Made by a program: the position numbers and the translations under genes | Origin: Pholis gunnellus | Taxonomy: Eukaryota > Chordata > Actinopteri > Perciformes > Pholidae | Direction of reading: 5' to 3' | DNA: 64,000 nt | Assembly (NCBI GenBank): GCA_910591455.2 | Contig: OU342817.1 | Span: 20,338,890 to 20,402,889 of the forward strand | Notes under the pieces: generated by a model | Seen by the model: only the letters and a program-made list of their open reading frames with translations | What the model was told of the DNA's origin: nothing | Database searches by the model: none | Part shown: positions 40,754-53,857 of the stretch, one piece after another | How the letters are laid out: every line of letters begins with the position of its first letter | How positions within the stretch are numbered: position 1 is the stretch's first letter

Positions 40754-43700
40754 TCAGGCTGTGTGGCTGCTGTTGGGACAGGGGCCGACGACCGTCTCCA
40801 CTTCAGTAATCTCAAACACAAGTTCTCTGATGATCGCCACGCTGTCCAATGGCAGCTCAGCAGCACTCTCTGGCTGCGCATCCATTGGCTGAGGGCTTTG
40901 GAGAGCCTCCTCCTCTTTTTCCTTCTTTCCTACTTTTTCTGCATGATCCTCTGTCTCCTTTCCTTCCTCCTCATCATCTTCTTTTCCTTTCATAGGCTCA
41001 AGCTCACTATCTTCCTCTTCATCATCTACCTCGTCTTCACGCTCTCTCTGCTCAGTGGTTAAGGCAGTGGCGCTCTCTGCTGGTGATTCAGAGAGTTGGC
41101 AACCTTCACCTCCTGATTGGGCTACACCTTCCATCTGCCCTTCACTGATGTCCCCTTCTTTCCCTTCTCCTTCCTGTGTCTCTTCTTTCCCTTCTTTGAT
41201 TCTCTCATGTACCTCTTTCTCCTCCACTGCCTCTGTCTGGTTCTCTTCTTTTACCCTCTCCACCTCCCAGTTGTCCTTTATTTCTCCCGTCAGGTAGACC
41301 GCTCTGTCAGCGGGGTGCTGTGGCATCGTCTGCGTTATAGAAGGCGCTGCGGAGTTGCAACCGATCACCTCGCTTAGTGACCCGAGGCTGATTTTCGTCG
41401 GCCTATGTGTCCCAGGTGGCTGTGACGATGAGGGGCAGGGATGCTGGACAGTTGTGTCTTCTGTTACTCTGTCTGAGGCTGAGAGGTCAGATGTGGCAGA
41501 ATTTTCAGGCGTCGACGATTGATCACTTTGAGCACATTCAGTTGGGACATCTGTGGCCTGCGGTGAGGACAGAGTGGACATGGAGAGGTCGGGAGAGTCT
41601 GGGACGGGATTAGTGGACTCTTGGTTAGCAGGTGCATCGAGTGCACCGACTTGATTTGTAACAGCCGCATCAGAGTCAGTTGTGGCTTCGTCCGTAGGCT
41701 CAGCTGTTGTCGATGGTGTGTCGGTTCCAAGCCGAACTTCTCCTTGTGGTTCCTCGAGGCAATAATCCTCCTCGGCTGCAGATTCATCAAACTCTTGTGT
41801 CACAACGATGACAGGAGACGGAAGCGCCGCTCTCTGGGCGCAGCTTTGAGCGATACTGTGTTCAGATTTGACATCGCCTTTAACATCTGGGTCACTTCGA
41901 GGGCATACCTCAGCTGTGACCGTCTGACCTCCCTCCTCCCCCACAGGAGCAGGTTCTTTATCGTCACCTGGCGGCGCCACTGAGGAGGAGGAGGAGGAGT
42001 CTCGAGTGGCAATGGCGGGGCTGCCTGGTGTAGAGCGAGGTGGCGTCTCCCCCAGCAGACTGTACCGACTAAAGGTCAGATCTGAAGTGTCCAACATGAG
42101 CCTGTTGCTCTTCTTGCTGGCTGCATCCTGGACCGCTGAGGAGAGGGGAAGACAGGTATGTTCCATTTAACATTGATCTTTATCTTCAGAAACGTGGCCT
42201 ACAGGACAGAGCTGCACCATCAATGACACAAAGGTCATGTACTTTCAAGGTATTTGTGGCTCTTTTTGACCCGAAGCGTTAACGTTCTACAATTACACAC
42301 AAATCACACGTGGGGAGGTTTTTATGCCTGATTGTGTCACAGTGTTTTAGGCAAGATGAATACTGACTTAAATACAGGGCAGTTCTTTGCTTGAACTAAA
42401 TTCCTGTAATTGGGGGAAAACAGCATTTAGATCATTGTTGGACTCTGCAGAGAACTTAACTTCACCCTCAGGTCTGAGCCGAACTCCACCACTGCAAACT
42501 TTAGAAAAATGCCAAAAAGTGGGCAAGGGGCTAAGAGATGAAACCCAGCCCACTCCACTAATCTTCTTGGTGAAATTGAATCAATGCAGAAACAAAGAAT
42601 ATTGCAACATAAAAAGAAGAAGAAAATACACTGTAATAAAGATATACAGATATATGTGTGGGTGTCTTTTTACCTGTCTCTATCTCCTTACTGAGCATCT
42701 TCCTCAGTACATCATCGTAGACATTATGAACCAGAATGAAACTGCTGTAGTCTGAGAAAATGTACTGCTCAAACTGCTGCAGCTCCTGCACAGAACAACG
42801 CACGTAGAATCAATGAGAGTGAGTATGAACGTTAACACTGTAATGTGTACGAGCTGCAGTGTCTTTGACCTACACTGATCCACTTGCTGTCCATCTTCCT
42901 GGTGAGAGCAGGCAGAGTGATCTCTAGTAGAGCTTCCTGGTAGAGCCTCCTCTGGACAACTCTGCTGTCATAGTCCAGCTGCTGCTCTCACACACACACA
43001 CACACACATGATGGTGATGGCATTTAGTCGTCTCAATTAGCCACTTGCTAGCGACCGCCTTTATTAAGACGCGTAGAAGCTTCAGAATTCCCAAGTATGA
43101 TATGTAACAAATCGTTAAAATCTTTTAAGCGTGTGTTAATTACAGACCTTATTTAGGGCATCTATCCAAAGAACTCATTTTAAAAAAACGGTTTTAGGAC
43201 TCATTCCTGCACCACTGCAACATATCATCACTTCACCTCATCAAAGTGAAGTGAAGTGACCACTTCTGACCACTTTTAGGTTAATTTTGTTCTTTTAACA
43301 TGCAAAAGAAATGTCAGCTAACAGTAGTATAGAAAGCAAGAAGTGAGACGGTATGAACGAGCAGTCTGCTAACGTAAAGCTAAAGTGTTCACAGCCTACG
43401 GATGGAGTCGGCGGAGCAGCGTTGCAGCTGTTTCGCTGCTTGTATCGCCATTTGAAATATCTTTTGCAAACATAAGAAATTATCACCCTATCGTGACAGA
43501 ATACACTTGCACATTGCACTGCATTGCACATACAGGTGCGTATACACCAGGTGCCTGTACAGTATATAGGATTTCTGTGGAGTACGAAAAGTAGAATCTT
43601 TTCTTTTTATTTACCTGTATATTCATTATCATTTCTAAAACAACACTTTTTCTGTATATCATTGATCCTAAACAATTATCCATTTGCAGAAAACAATGAT

Positions 43701-46700
43701 GTAGCTCACACATTTATTTTGTCACAAAGAGGTGCATGACATTTCTTTTGCTGAAAAATCATTTCTTGCCACATAATTCATTTGATATTCTATCTTGTCA
43801 TGTTTTTTTTACCTTCAGGACTCGTTCTTTGGCTCTCTCCATCTTGACAGGGATTTGAGAAGGCTGCAGTCTGGCTGATGACTGGAGGAAGAGCTCTAAG
43901 GTGTGCACGGCGTTGTCCAACAGCTGGAAGACACAAAGGACAAACGCCGCGTTTCTCTGTGACACAAACGCGTTTAGTTGTATTGAATGTTACACTTATG
44001 CCTCCGACACTGCTCCATACCTTCTCCATCTCCAGGTGCACAGAGTGAACCAGTCTCTGAGTGCTGCTCAATCCAAACCGCTGTTTCAAGTCTTTAAGTT
44101 TCTCCGTCAGGTTCTCCACCTGCCTGTAGCACGGACCGAGACTGATGGAGCGCAGCGGGGACAAGGCCTGCAGAGCATGTGCAAAACCACAATCATGAGC
44201 TCAAATAAAAATGTAAATACGAATAAAATGCACACTCAGAGGTCTCTCTCACCTTCTTCGTCTCCTCCGTTCCTCCATTTGTGTGTGTGAAGTCCATCTG
44301 CGTGTGCAGTGTGTGTTGCATCCCCTGAATCCCAGCGCTTATGTTTTCTGTAAGCGCTTCAAGGATGGAGGACATGTAGGGTGCTACAGACTCGCTGCAG
44401 ACTCTCTCTGCTTCTTCAAGTATACACGCTGAAACACAAACACACATGTTCACTTAAACTGGGTGTCATTAGACAGGAAACTCTGATTGTAGCACCAGAT
44501 ATTGCGTTAAAAAGCACTGTTTGCGCGTCAAAAACATCAGATGATGTGTTTTTCTAACTGAAGGGGTTCACTTTGGTACCTTTGACCTTCTCCTCCAGGA
44601 AGCAGTGAGAAGATATTATCTGGTCCAGGTTGGATCTGATCGGTGCCTGATTGGCTGTTGCTGTCTGACGACACTCCTCCCTCAGAGCCTCCAGACTTGC
44701 AGTGAGTTGTTCCAGCACCAACATGTAGCTTGCCTGCACTGTCTACACAGTAAATATAAGGTAAAAGATAGTAGTGTTTCTACTGCTGAAAGCTGCATGG
44801 AAAAAAAGTTCTGAGATTAATATCTAAACTCTGACAAGTGATGCATCTTTCTGAGAAGTCAGAGTTATAAGATCACAATCAGAACTTGGAGGAAAGATAT
44901 GTTTCAGACTTAAAGCGTTAAAGCTGCATTGCACTGAAAGCATGCAGTGCTTTCTGTGGCCCTCTTGCAGGCAGCTGAATGTGCAGCCCTTATTCAAATC
45001 GTTAGGGCCTGAACGTTGTAAAATGCACTAATGACTGAACCGACGCAAGATCCGGGTAATTTCATCTGAATTTTATACTCAGAAGTCAAACTTTGTTTTG
45101 CTTCATGCACCACTGAGCCCCGCCTCCAACACTGTATCCAGTTCTCTTCATACATCCACGCTCTCAACCTGTGTTGTGTTGGTGCATTAGTTGAACTCAC
45201 TGCCAGCCACTGTCGTATCCGTTCAGGCTTCTTGCCCTTCACTCTGGACTGAATCTGACTCTGTAACCATGACAACACTTCCTCCATCACCTGGAAGGCC
45301 AGCACCTGCACACACAAACACAATTTGATAAGCAAGTGGACGAACAACCGCGGACAAACAGAAAGCTGAAGTGTGTGTGTCTTTGTGTGTGTGTGTTTGC
45401 TGACTTGCTCCTCGGTGCCCTGCAGCATTTCCCAGGACTCATAGCATCCTTTGTCCTGTCGGTAGAGTCGGAGGGCTCGGACATACGCCTGGCTCTCGTA
45501 GGAGGAATCACACCAGGGGTCTGCAGGAAGGACTCGGTTATGTTAACGAGGAGTTTGGTTCAAATCAAATCATCCTTTTCACTTTTGTGTATCAGAGCTT
45601 GTTATATGTTCTTCCTCTGTACCTTAAAGCTCCACGGTCTTCTAAAAACTACTAAAAACACATCAATGAGTCACACTGTTGCCCTTGGTGACATCTTTAT
45701 TTATTACTGAGAACACACACTGTAGTTTATTTGAACTCAATTCCAAATACATTGTTCTGCTCCCCCAAATACTTACTAGAGCACCGAATGTGTATTAATC
45801 CGCCGCTAAAAATAGTCCCCAGCTAATGCGCTATTTACTCCCGTTCACGTTTGATAGAAACTACAGTGACCAGATATTTTAGGAAATTACACGCATTTTT
45901 ACTGACTCCTTACGCTGTAACTGTGATGATGATCTACTGTTCAGTCTTTAGTTATTAGTTCTAGTTTTGCTGTGATCGGTGGCATTAAGTTTCACATCTT
46001 TAATTTTCAACATTCTTATGTTCTGTTTTTTCTATGTATTATCTTATTATTATTTATTCTGTGGTCTTGTTCCCCATAAGGCTTTTGAGCATTCTTTTTT
46101 CACCAAGTTGATGCAGGAAATTTGAGGAACAGAAAGCTCCACTAATGCTGAGTATACTTCCCTTAACACCATCATTAACACCATCAGTATGAATCAAACT
46201 AGTGCTGCTAAAAACTGAAGCCCGCAGCATCAAATGATTGCTCAACTGACATGTGATGAGAGGTGATGACATTTTTTAACGTGTACACCAGCAACACTGT
46301 TAGAAGTAGAAAACTGAAATGTAGATCTTCCCACTACTAATTTTTAATTATGCTTGCCTTCGTTTGAACTAACCCTAACAGTCAGGGTTACACACACACA
46401 CACACGCACACGTATTCAGCCAATGTGGTGACATGAATCCCTTTCCCATTTATTTTGGGGGACTTAATTAATGGGTCAAATTTACAAAGTATAATACATT
46501 TTAAACACAATAATGATGTAATAGGCCTACAGCTGCTCTCCCTGTGTACTAACAGTAAGTAAGCTGCTGATTGTGATATCCAACGTTTTGCACACCTAAA
46601 GCTGCATTTATCTGTTTTTCTTGGCCACTTGGGGGCAGAACTCCCAAGCTGAACATCACATGTTTGACATGCTATCCCCTTATAAAGGTGTTCATATCTT

Positions 46701-49700
46701 AGCAAACAATTGCTTTTTTAGACATCCAGCAGACATTAAGCAACATTAGCATGCATTCAGGCATTGTTCATAATACCAACCCAAATCCGTTTTTCGGCAC
46801 ATCCAGATTGTATCCAGATTGATGTTAGAAAAAACAAAGTTGCAAATCGGATCCAAACCACATTTGGAGATGGTTTGCAATGCAATTCCACCTGGAATTC
46901 TGCAGATGTGTCTCAATCCAGACACTGCTGAGCAAGATCCTGCTACTAGCAGAGCGCTATGGAGGAGGACAACAGTTCATGGACAGACGTCGAAATAAAT
47001 CATCTGCAGGTACTTTAACTTTAACTAAAGCCTGCGTAGCTACCGCAGCAACCCATCCAGATAGGTTGGTGATGTATGGACACAAAAATCTGATCGGCTC
47101 ACTTGCAAATAACAGTGCGGACAGTCTTGCTTTAAGATCTGATTTGGGAAACAAATCTGATTTGCCTTGAGCCTGAGCTTATCCCAGGACTAATGGGTCT
47201 GAGCACCTTGCTGTGTCAAATATTAAATCTCCTTCTTGCTCTGTTTTCGTCTCCACCAACACGAGAGAGGGATGTATGCACGCAAACGCTCACCTATGTT
47301 AACCAGCTGGTCGCTAGCCTTGTTAGCAGGCTATTTGGTGCGGGGAAGGTAGTGTCATGGGAAAATAGCAGTATGCTACCGCTGTTAACTAAGTTGATGA
47401 CAGCGTTAAGACCGAATCAGAACAGGAAGGTTTTGGGTCATTAAGAAACAACAACTGGCGGATCCAAAGCCCGCTCATCCTTAGTCACTGTTGCTAGGTC
47501 AGACAAGCTTGAAAAACGAGCCAGCTAGTGCTAATATTAGCTAACGTAAGATTAGCAACTGTGTACAACGTAATGTGTCTGGGACGATGATCCCACCAGT
47601 GTAGTGTGACTCAGTTTGTAATGTTATCATATCTGAGTATTGGAAAGGGGAACGTTGGACACGGTTCTTTCAGGTTCCACGCTTGCTCAGCAGTTATTGG
47701 AGCACACAGCGAAAAGGGGCGGGGCTTAGGAAGGGTCAATTTGGTGAAAGATGCTAAAAAGCTCTTCAGAGGTGAGGGGAACTGCAGAGACATTGCCCAT
47801 AGTTCTACTCATTGTTTATAAAAAAATATGTTTTTTATATGTACATTTTAGAAACTAACTTGGGTGATCTTGGATGAGAACATTTACTTTTATCTTTTAC
47901 CTGGTCAGGCAAAACAGAATGGCTCCACAGGAAGTCTTGTCTTCAGTTCATCAAATCAAACAATTAATGTTCCAAGAAAGTAATAAGGGAGTGTTTTGGG
48001 AAAAAGAGAGTAACATATAATTGTTTTTTACCATTTTATACCTATAGTACCATTTTTTGGTATTGTAATTCCTGCAAGTGTCTAAAGTAGGTAGTCACTG
48101 CTGGCTATCTGCGTGTTGTTTCCTGTTACTGCTGAGAATATCTCAGTTGCTGGGGATGGCATGCCGTGTTTTCGCAACCTTATGATGCAAAGTGAAGGGG
48201 CTGCTTTTGCTTTGTATCATAGCTAACCACACAGGAAGTCCAAAGCACATTTGTATCTGTCACCAGGGCAACTGCCACCACAACCAGCACCCCTCTGCTA
48301 CAGCAGGTTTAGATGTTATAGGAACTCATCTGACTTCACACGCGGGTTAAAGTGTTGAGGCCTATTTGATTGATTAGAAGCCTTGTACCAGAATGTATAA
48401 ATCAGGAGCAATGACTTTTACCTAGTTTGTCATAAAATATGACATATCTGATATATTTAATCAATCTGAAAAAATATAAGTGTTGTTTTCTTCCAGATGT
48501 GAGTAATTCCTCATTTCCAGCTATGTCTTACATTATACCATGTGTGTAGTGCCATATGTATCCAGCACTACACCCCCCCCCCACCATTTTGCAACTTGCA
48601 AAAGATGTCTGCCATTATGAAATCACTTCCTTTTGTCTCTTTTAGTTTACATATGCTACATATATCAAAAATAGATAAAGAACTAAGTGTAAAAGTGGGC
48701 AGAGAGAAAATGTGCATGTGAGTGTGTATTTTACCAAGGTTGCAGTGTCTAATGCAGGTCTCGAGAGCAGACAGGAAGTTATCTCGTTCCTCTTCCTGTT
48801 GGAACAGGAAGCAGGTGTAGCCCATATAAGGGAGGTGCAGATACACAGCAAGCACATCTGGAGACGATACCACCGAAGAAGAATCCTCCTTCACTCCTAA
48901 ACACACACATAGGCGCAAACACAGAACAGTGTTACAGATGTGGGCGTGACTGTGTTTTTTCTCTGACGCATGAATTAGTAGCATGAACCATGAACCATGA
49001 ACCATGAACCATGCTCAACAAAATAAAAACAGTGACAGCAACACCTGATTCTTAATCATGCTTTTAATTACATCATTTTCTAAGAAGTCCTCAAAAAAAG
49101 AGAAAATAGCTCAAGAGGAGAGTAGAAACATTCAGCGTTGGCCTGAAACAGGACTTGGGGCTCTTTGTTGCGTGAAGCATTTGGACTCAGTTGGTTTTGG
49201 GTTTTTTTCAAACGTGGTTCTTCTCTCTCTGACTTAACCAATTATCTGCACAAGATATCTGTAATATTCAACATTAGAGCCCTACTTTGTAAACAATTGA
49301 TAAAAAAAATCAATGCAGTGTTTTGAGAATAAATTCTCAAGTGTTTCGATATTTTCTTACACCCGTAGTAAACAGTAGATATTTGGCATTGATGTTATAA
49401 ATTAAAGGGCTGCGAGCTTTCACATTTCCCCTGCAGAACTCTGGGACACATATTCACATTAACAATAATATCACCGCGACAGAATTGATCATTATTTACT
49501 TCATTTCGATGGTCTTTAATCCTTGAACAGTGTCTGTTTCATTATCATAAATACTTTGCCGTTATTCATGTAAACTGCACACAGCAGGCAGCAACTTGTT
49601 GAACAAACTGGTCAGCCTGTGATTCCTTGAACCAAAGCGATGAGAGAGGTGAAAGATCTAGTGTCGGGGAGTCCAGGAGACACTTTGTATTGCTCTGTTA

Positions 49701-50190
49701 TTGTTTCTTGTGTCCATGTTCAACCCCAGAAATTCAAAAACTACAACAAAAAAGAATAAAATAAAGCTATTTTTGAACACTATGTATGTTGTAAAACAGG
49801 AATAAGTTAATACCATTGAGTATTCCAGCACAGGTCTGCTCCAGGTGAGCCCTGGACTCCTCCTCCGTGGTGAACACACTGCCCCCTGCTGGCTGGAGGA
49901 CCAACTTGGCAGCACATCCACGACCAAAAGTCTACAGGTGGAAACACAGACAACAATGTCCAGCAGTCGCGTACATAGCATGTATATTCTGAATATCATA
50001 TTTTTATGTTTATGTGAAAGTGTCACCTCCATGTTTTCATGTATCTCCACTTTGTGATCTCTTCTCAGGACGGTGTATCTCTCTCTGCATTTCTTTCCCT
50101 GCTCATCCCAGCAGGAGAACTTCATGCTCCCTTGGTACAGCACCTCCTCCGGAGCATGCTGAGGCTGCACACACGCACACACACATAGAC

Positions 50191-50284
<94 letters not shown>

Positions 50285-51508
50285 AACCAGTGTTGATTGA
50301 CAATTGTTGAGCGTTGTTTATGGACAGATTGACAGGTGCTCTTACCCTTTGTGTGAGCAATAGGCCCCTCCCCTCTTTTTTAGGCTCCACCTCCCGGTGT
50401 AAGTGTCCGATGTAGGCTGCTGAATACTGCTGCTGGTAAAACACACTGAAGCTCTGGAACGCACTGTTGACAAGTCCTGCATGCACACACAACACATGCA
50501 CATACTGTATTTACCTCTTTTTGCCCTTTAAAAAATAGTATTCTTTCAATCTGAAAACTGAATATTCTGTTTATTCATTTATTGCAAGAAAGCATTGGTG
50601 ATAGGAACTGTAGGTGGTAGATTTAGCTTTAATGGGGAAAGTGAATATATTTTAACTGCACAAATCAATATATGTATTTGAACAAAGAATGAAATAACAT
50701 ATGTGTAATGTGACATTCCCTTTTGTTTCTTGTCTTCAATAGTACTGATAAACCAACTGAACGCCACTTGCTCAGCGCAAAACGACAGACAAGTTCAAAG
50801 TCATTAGCTGCTCAACAAAGTGGATCACTGAGCTGCTAAAGAGACAGATCCTCCTCTCATTGGTGGAGACCTGTCTGATTTGCAGGATGTAGACTGTGGG
50901 TATATAAGTCCGCCATTGGCTGCGTATTGTAACGCTATCTATTTTAAAGTCCTGTGCTGAGCGCTGCCCAAGACGATTGTGATTCATTTACAGATAATAC
51001 AGACAAGTCAGAGCAAAACGGAACACAAAGGAGAGTGAATAACTTTATCTTGAGATGACTTCCTCCCAATACAAAGGCAGTTAATTACCACATGATTTTA
51101 TTTAAGCCCACCACTACCCGCACATTCTCTCCGCTCAGCCCACTGATGTGTTGCATGCACTGCGGCAACAAGTGTCATCAGATCCTCCAGCAAATATCAG
51201 GAAGGTATCAAAAAATAGATGATGTTAAAGTGCATCGGCTCGGGTTGCGCTGCAGCAAGAGGAGGTAATGTATTAACCATGATGGCACTGCCCGACAAAA
51301 GCTGGCGCTCAAACACTCCAGGAAGACCTTTTGATTCAATCCCACCACGTAGAAAGCTTTATTAAACCAGTTATCCACCGATGCAATAAATACGTTAAGT
51401 TAGTGATTCTGGTATAATGGATTAAAACAGGTCATCGTCCCACTGCTGCTGCTATGAGTTCAGTTAGAAGTATAGAGGACATCTGGTGAGAGGAAGATAG
51501 CAGTTACA

Positions 51509-51558
<50 letters not shown>

Positions 51559-51708
51559 CGAATGTGAAAAGAACAACTTCTCTCCAAATCTCATCATATG
51601 TAATTTCAATGCAGATCAGTCATAATCATTTGTTTACAGTGTATGGCCACTATCACACATTGTTTGGGTCACTCTGTAGCCTGACTTTGATCTTACACAC
51701 ACACCCAC

Positions 51709-51771
<63 letters not shown>

Positions 51772-52285
51772 TCAGACAACCCATAATAATGTAATGGTTG
51801 GTAATGGCAGTAATTACATTGTAGGAGATTAGTGACCGGATGTGACTTTGCTGTGCTGATAACATGTTTAGGAATGCACACATAGAGATGAGACGACTCT
51901 CATTGCACATCATTATTTGATTAATTTGTTTGTTTAAGTCCAGTCAAAGACAATTTTGAGTTAAAATTATAATTTTCATTGAATTAAAATTGTTTTAATT
52001 CAATGAAAAGAAAGGCTAGCTGGTGGCTAATGTGAGCAACGTGTCACACCCCCGCCCATTCTTTTTATTTTCCTGTCTATGTCTTAGCTGAAAGCTATAA
52101 TACACAGATACACAGACCAACATCAATTGTTATGTTGTGCCCCCCCCCCCCCCCCCAAATAAGAAGTGTCCAAAGTTGCAGAATACACTTTAGAAACGTG
52201 GAACAAAGAGAAGAGATCTCCCAGCTTTACCTTTGATGTTGCTGGTTTTAGCCTCATCCAACAAGCCAGAGGAAGATGCTCCCAT
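40754..52285 (-). CDS. niban1: Niban apoptosis regulator 1-like protein, 14 exons
   Basis: Niban (FAM129) proteins have a PH-type domain and act in stress responses, survival and translation control at the cytoplasm and membranes. Exons (minus strand, order of reading): 52,231-52,285; 50,346-50,476; 50,027-50,164; 49,814-49,931; 48,735-48,896; 45,405-45,520; 45,201-45,305; 44,580-44,742; 44,253-44,428; 44,021-44,167; 43,813-43,923; 42,874-42,981; 42,674-42,785; 40,754-42,135. They total 3,024 nt, a multiple of three, giving 1,007 aa (human NIBAN1 is about 928). Signatures: MGASSSGLLDEAK (Gly2 and Ser6 fit N-myristoylation), FYQQQYSAAYIGHL, YQGSMKFSCWDEQGKKCRER, MGYTCFLFQQEEERDNF, YESWEMLQG, LDYDSRVVQRRLYQEALLEI, LQQFEQYIFSDYSSF. 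The last exon is a long acidic, low-complexity tail ending IRELVFEITEVETVVG. The choice of NIBAN1 over NIBAN2 rests on the tail and on kifap3 linkage (both on human 1q24-25). Confidence 0.9.
46780..47180. repeat. Probable DNA-repeat fragment in niban1 intron 5
   Basis: Repetitive wording such as 'aaatcggatccaaaccacat' and 'gatctgatttgggaaacaaa' suggests subterminal repeats of an old DNA element. Open frames here show no known motif. The rest of intron 5 (45,521-48,734) is unremarkable. Confidence 0.3.
50165..50279. repeat. (CA)n microsatellite abutting niban1 exon 3
   Basis: About 115 bp, slightly interrupted CA repeat; on the transcribed minus strand a (TG)n that leads directly into the exon 3 acceptor CAG. 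Confidence 0.95.
51509..51770. repeat. Two (CA)n microsatellites in niban1 intron 1
   Basis: CA runs at about 51,509-51,556 and 51,694-51,770. No coding content. Confidence 0.95.
51973..52009. repeat. 17-bp perfect inverted repeat, AT-rich
   Basis: TTTTCATTGAATTAAAA and its exact complement around a 3-nt loop, about 220 bp downstream of niban1 exon 1 (in intron 1). Confidence 0.85.
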
Positions 52286-52784
52286 GATGCTTCTCTTTCC
52301 CTTCCTCTCGAGTCAAAAGCTTAGTTCAGCAGCCTCAATGTGTGCACACAGTTTACACGGGAAACCTACCAACACGTCAACTGAATGACTGAATGAGCTG
52401 CTCTAATGTGTCAAGAGCTTTTTGCCCGCTCATTTCCTCTGAGTCAGTGTTGGTGAGCTGGGCGGAACCATTAAGACCTGCAGCGAACTCTAACATCACA
52501 CACGTGTCACAGCCTCCTTTGTAGGGCCATCTGCTGGTGAACACGGAATCTATATTCTGCAACTGTGTTAATCTACCATCAGAACTGCTGCCATAGTTCT
52601 AGTCTTCCTAACTGGAAGAGTGATTAACTGTCTATGTAAACATACTGCTGACTCAGGGCTTTTCATGCTGTTTTGTGCTTTTTTCTTTGAGAATGTGTTA
52701 AAGACTGCAGACTCCTCTATATAGTTTACTTTGAGACCATGGCTTTCTGTATCTGTTGCCACTACATTGCAGCAATACTCACAG

Positions 52785-52795
<11 letters not shown>

Positions 52796-52828
<33 letters not shown>
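52796..52828. repeat. (TA)n microsatellite
   Basis: About 16 TA units immediately upstream of the BEL/Pao fragment. Confidence 0.95.
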
Positions 52829-52829
<1 letters not shown>

Positions 52830-52859
52830 TACACCCATCTATCACAGCCATGTTGCCTG

Positions 52860-53655
52860 CGTCCCCTGGTGTCACTCAACAAGCGCAAACAGTTCATGGC
52901 AGTGTAACAATGAACAGACTTCCTATGCATTCAGACAGACGTTATCAAGCTGGCCAAAAATACTTTCTGAAGATGCTGAAGGACTAAGGGTCTTTGCAGA
53001 CTTCATAAATGCTCGTCTGCCAGCTATGCCTCATGTAAAGGGCTGGAAGAATCTGCCAGATTGGTCAGCAGCCAGATGGAACCACCAGGTTATAAAGGCA
53101 CCAATGGTAAAGAGTTTCCCAGTTTCAAACATTGTGTTGTATTTCTATTATTGGAAGCAGAAGTTGCCTGCAACCCAGTCGCCTCCATCTATGCTCTTGG
53201 TTCTTTGAGTTGTGCTATGACTAAAAGGAATGTAAAGGACAGCAAGAGGAACATGGCTAGTGCCTTCTGTATAGCTGGAAGATAGAAGTACATATGCTGA
53301 GGACAATAAACTGTTGCGGCAGTTTGAAACAAGGTCACATTGTGAAGGGTTGTCGTCGCCACTTCACCTGTGACACGAGAATGCACTCAACCTGCCTTCA
53401 CGATGGCAACTACTTCAAGGATGTGGAAAGAGAACGCCATGTGAGTACACAAATTAATATATCAGAGAAAACTGCTGCTATGTCGTCAATGTTACCAGGG
53501 AAGGACGTGCTGCAAGTAATTCAATTATTGTTTTTTATTCCAGTTTGGGTCATCGGCTGCAAACAAAGTGAAGAAAAACATATATGCTTTATTGGACACT
53601 CAAAGTGACACCGCCTTGGCTACGACTCGGCTACGGGCTGAGATTAAAGGCTGAA
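52860..53655 (+). mobile_element. BEL/Pao LTR-retrotransposon gag/protease fragment, degenerate
   Basis: Plus-strand frames in succession give RVFADFINARLPAMPHVKG, LPDWSAARWN, FPSFKHCVVFLLLEAEVACN, a zinc-knuckle-like CGSLKQGHIVKGC, and a retropepsin-like motif YALLDTQSDTALATTRL near 53,580-53,650. The order (gag helices, knuckle, aspartic protease) matches BEL/Pao polyproteins. Several frame changes and stops occur; reverse transcriptase, integrase and LTRs are absent. Confidence 0.65.
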
Positions 53656-53769
53656 GGTATTTTTCTGACACTTCTGTGAGGACACTAAAACCCACGAAGG
53701 TTGGTCGGACTACTAACGGAGTTACCCCCGTGTTAGGTACGAGGGCAGGACCCGTTCACGCTACAGGTG

Positions 53770-53857
53770 TGAATGGGTGAATGACATGTAGGGTTAAAGC
53801 GCTTTGAGTGGTTGGAAGACTAGAAAAGCGTTACACAAGTACAGTCCATTTACCATT
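53770..53857 (+). mobile_element. SINE 3' half
   Basis: 'tgaatgggtgaatgacatgt' followed by 'aaagcgctttgagtggttgg' and 'acagtccatttaccattt' is the tail of the SINE family also found at 27,050-27,303 and 57,211-57,415. Confidence 0.75.

Noticed and set aside
41621..41983. 120-codon plus-strand frame across niban1 exon 14
   Set aside because: Antisense of the acidic tail; no recognisable domain or splice context.
46880..47170. 96-codon frame in niban1 intron 5
   Set aside because: No motif or splice context; lies in probable repeat sequence.
49658..50278. 206-codon minus-strand frame with a long Cys-Val repeat
   Set aside because: It is a translated (TG)n microsatellite joined to niban1 exon 3; splicing starts the exon after the repeat.
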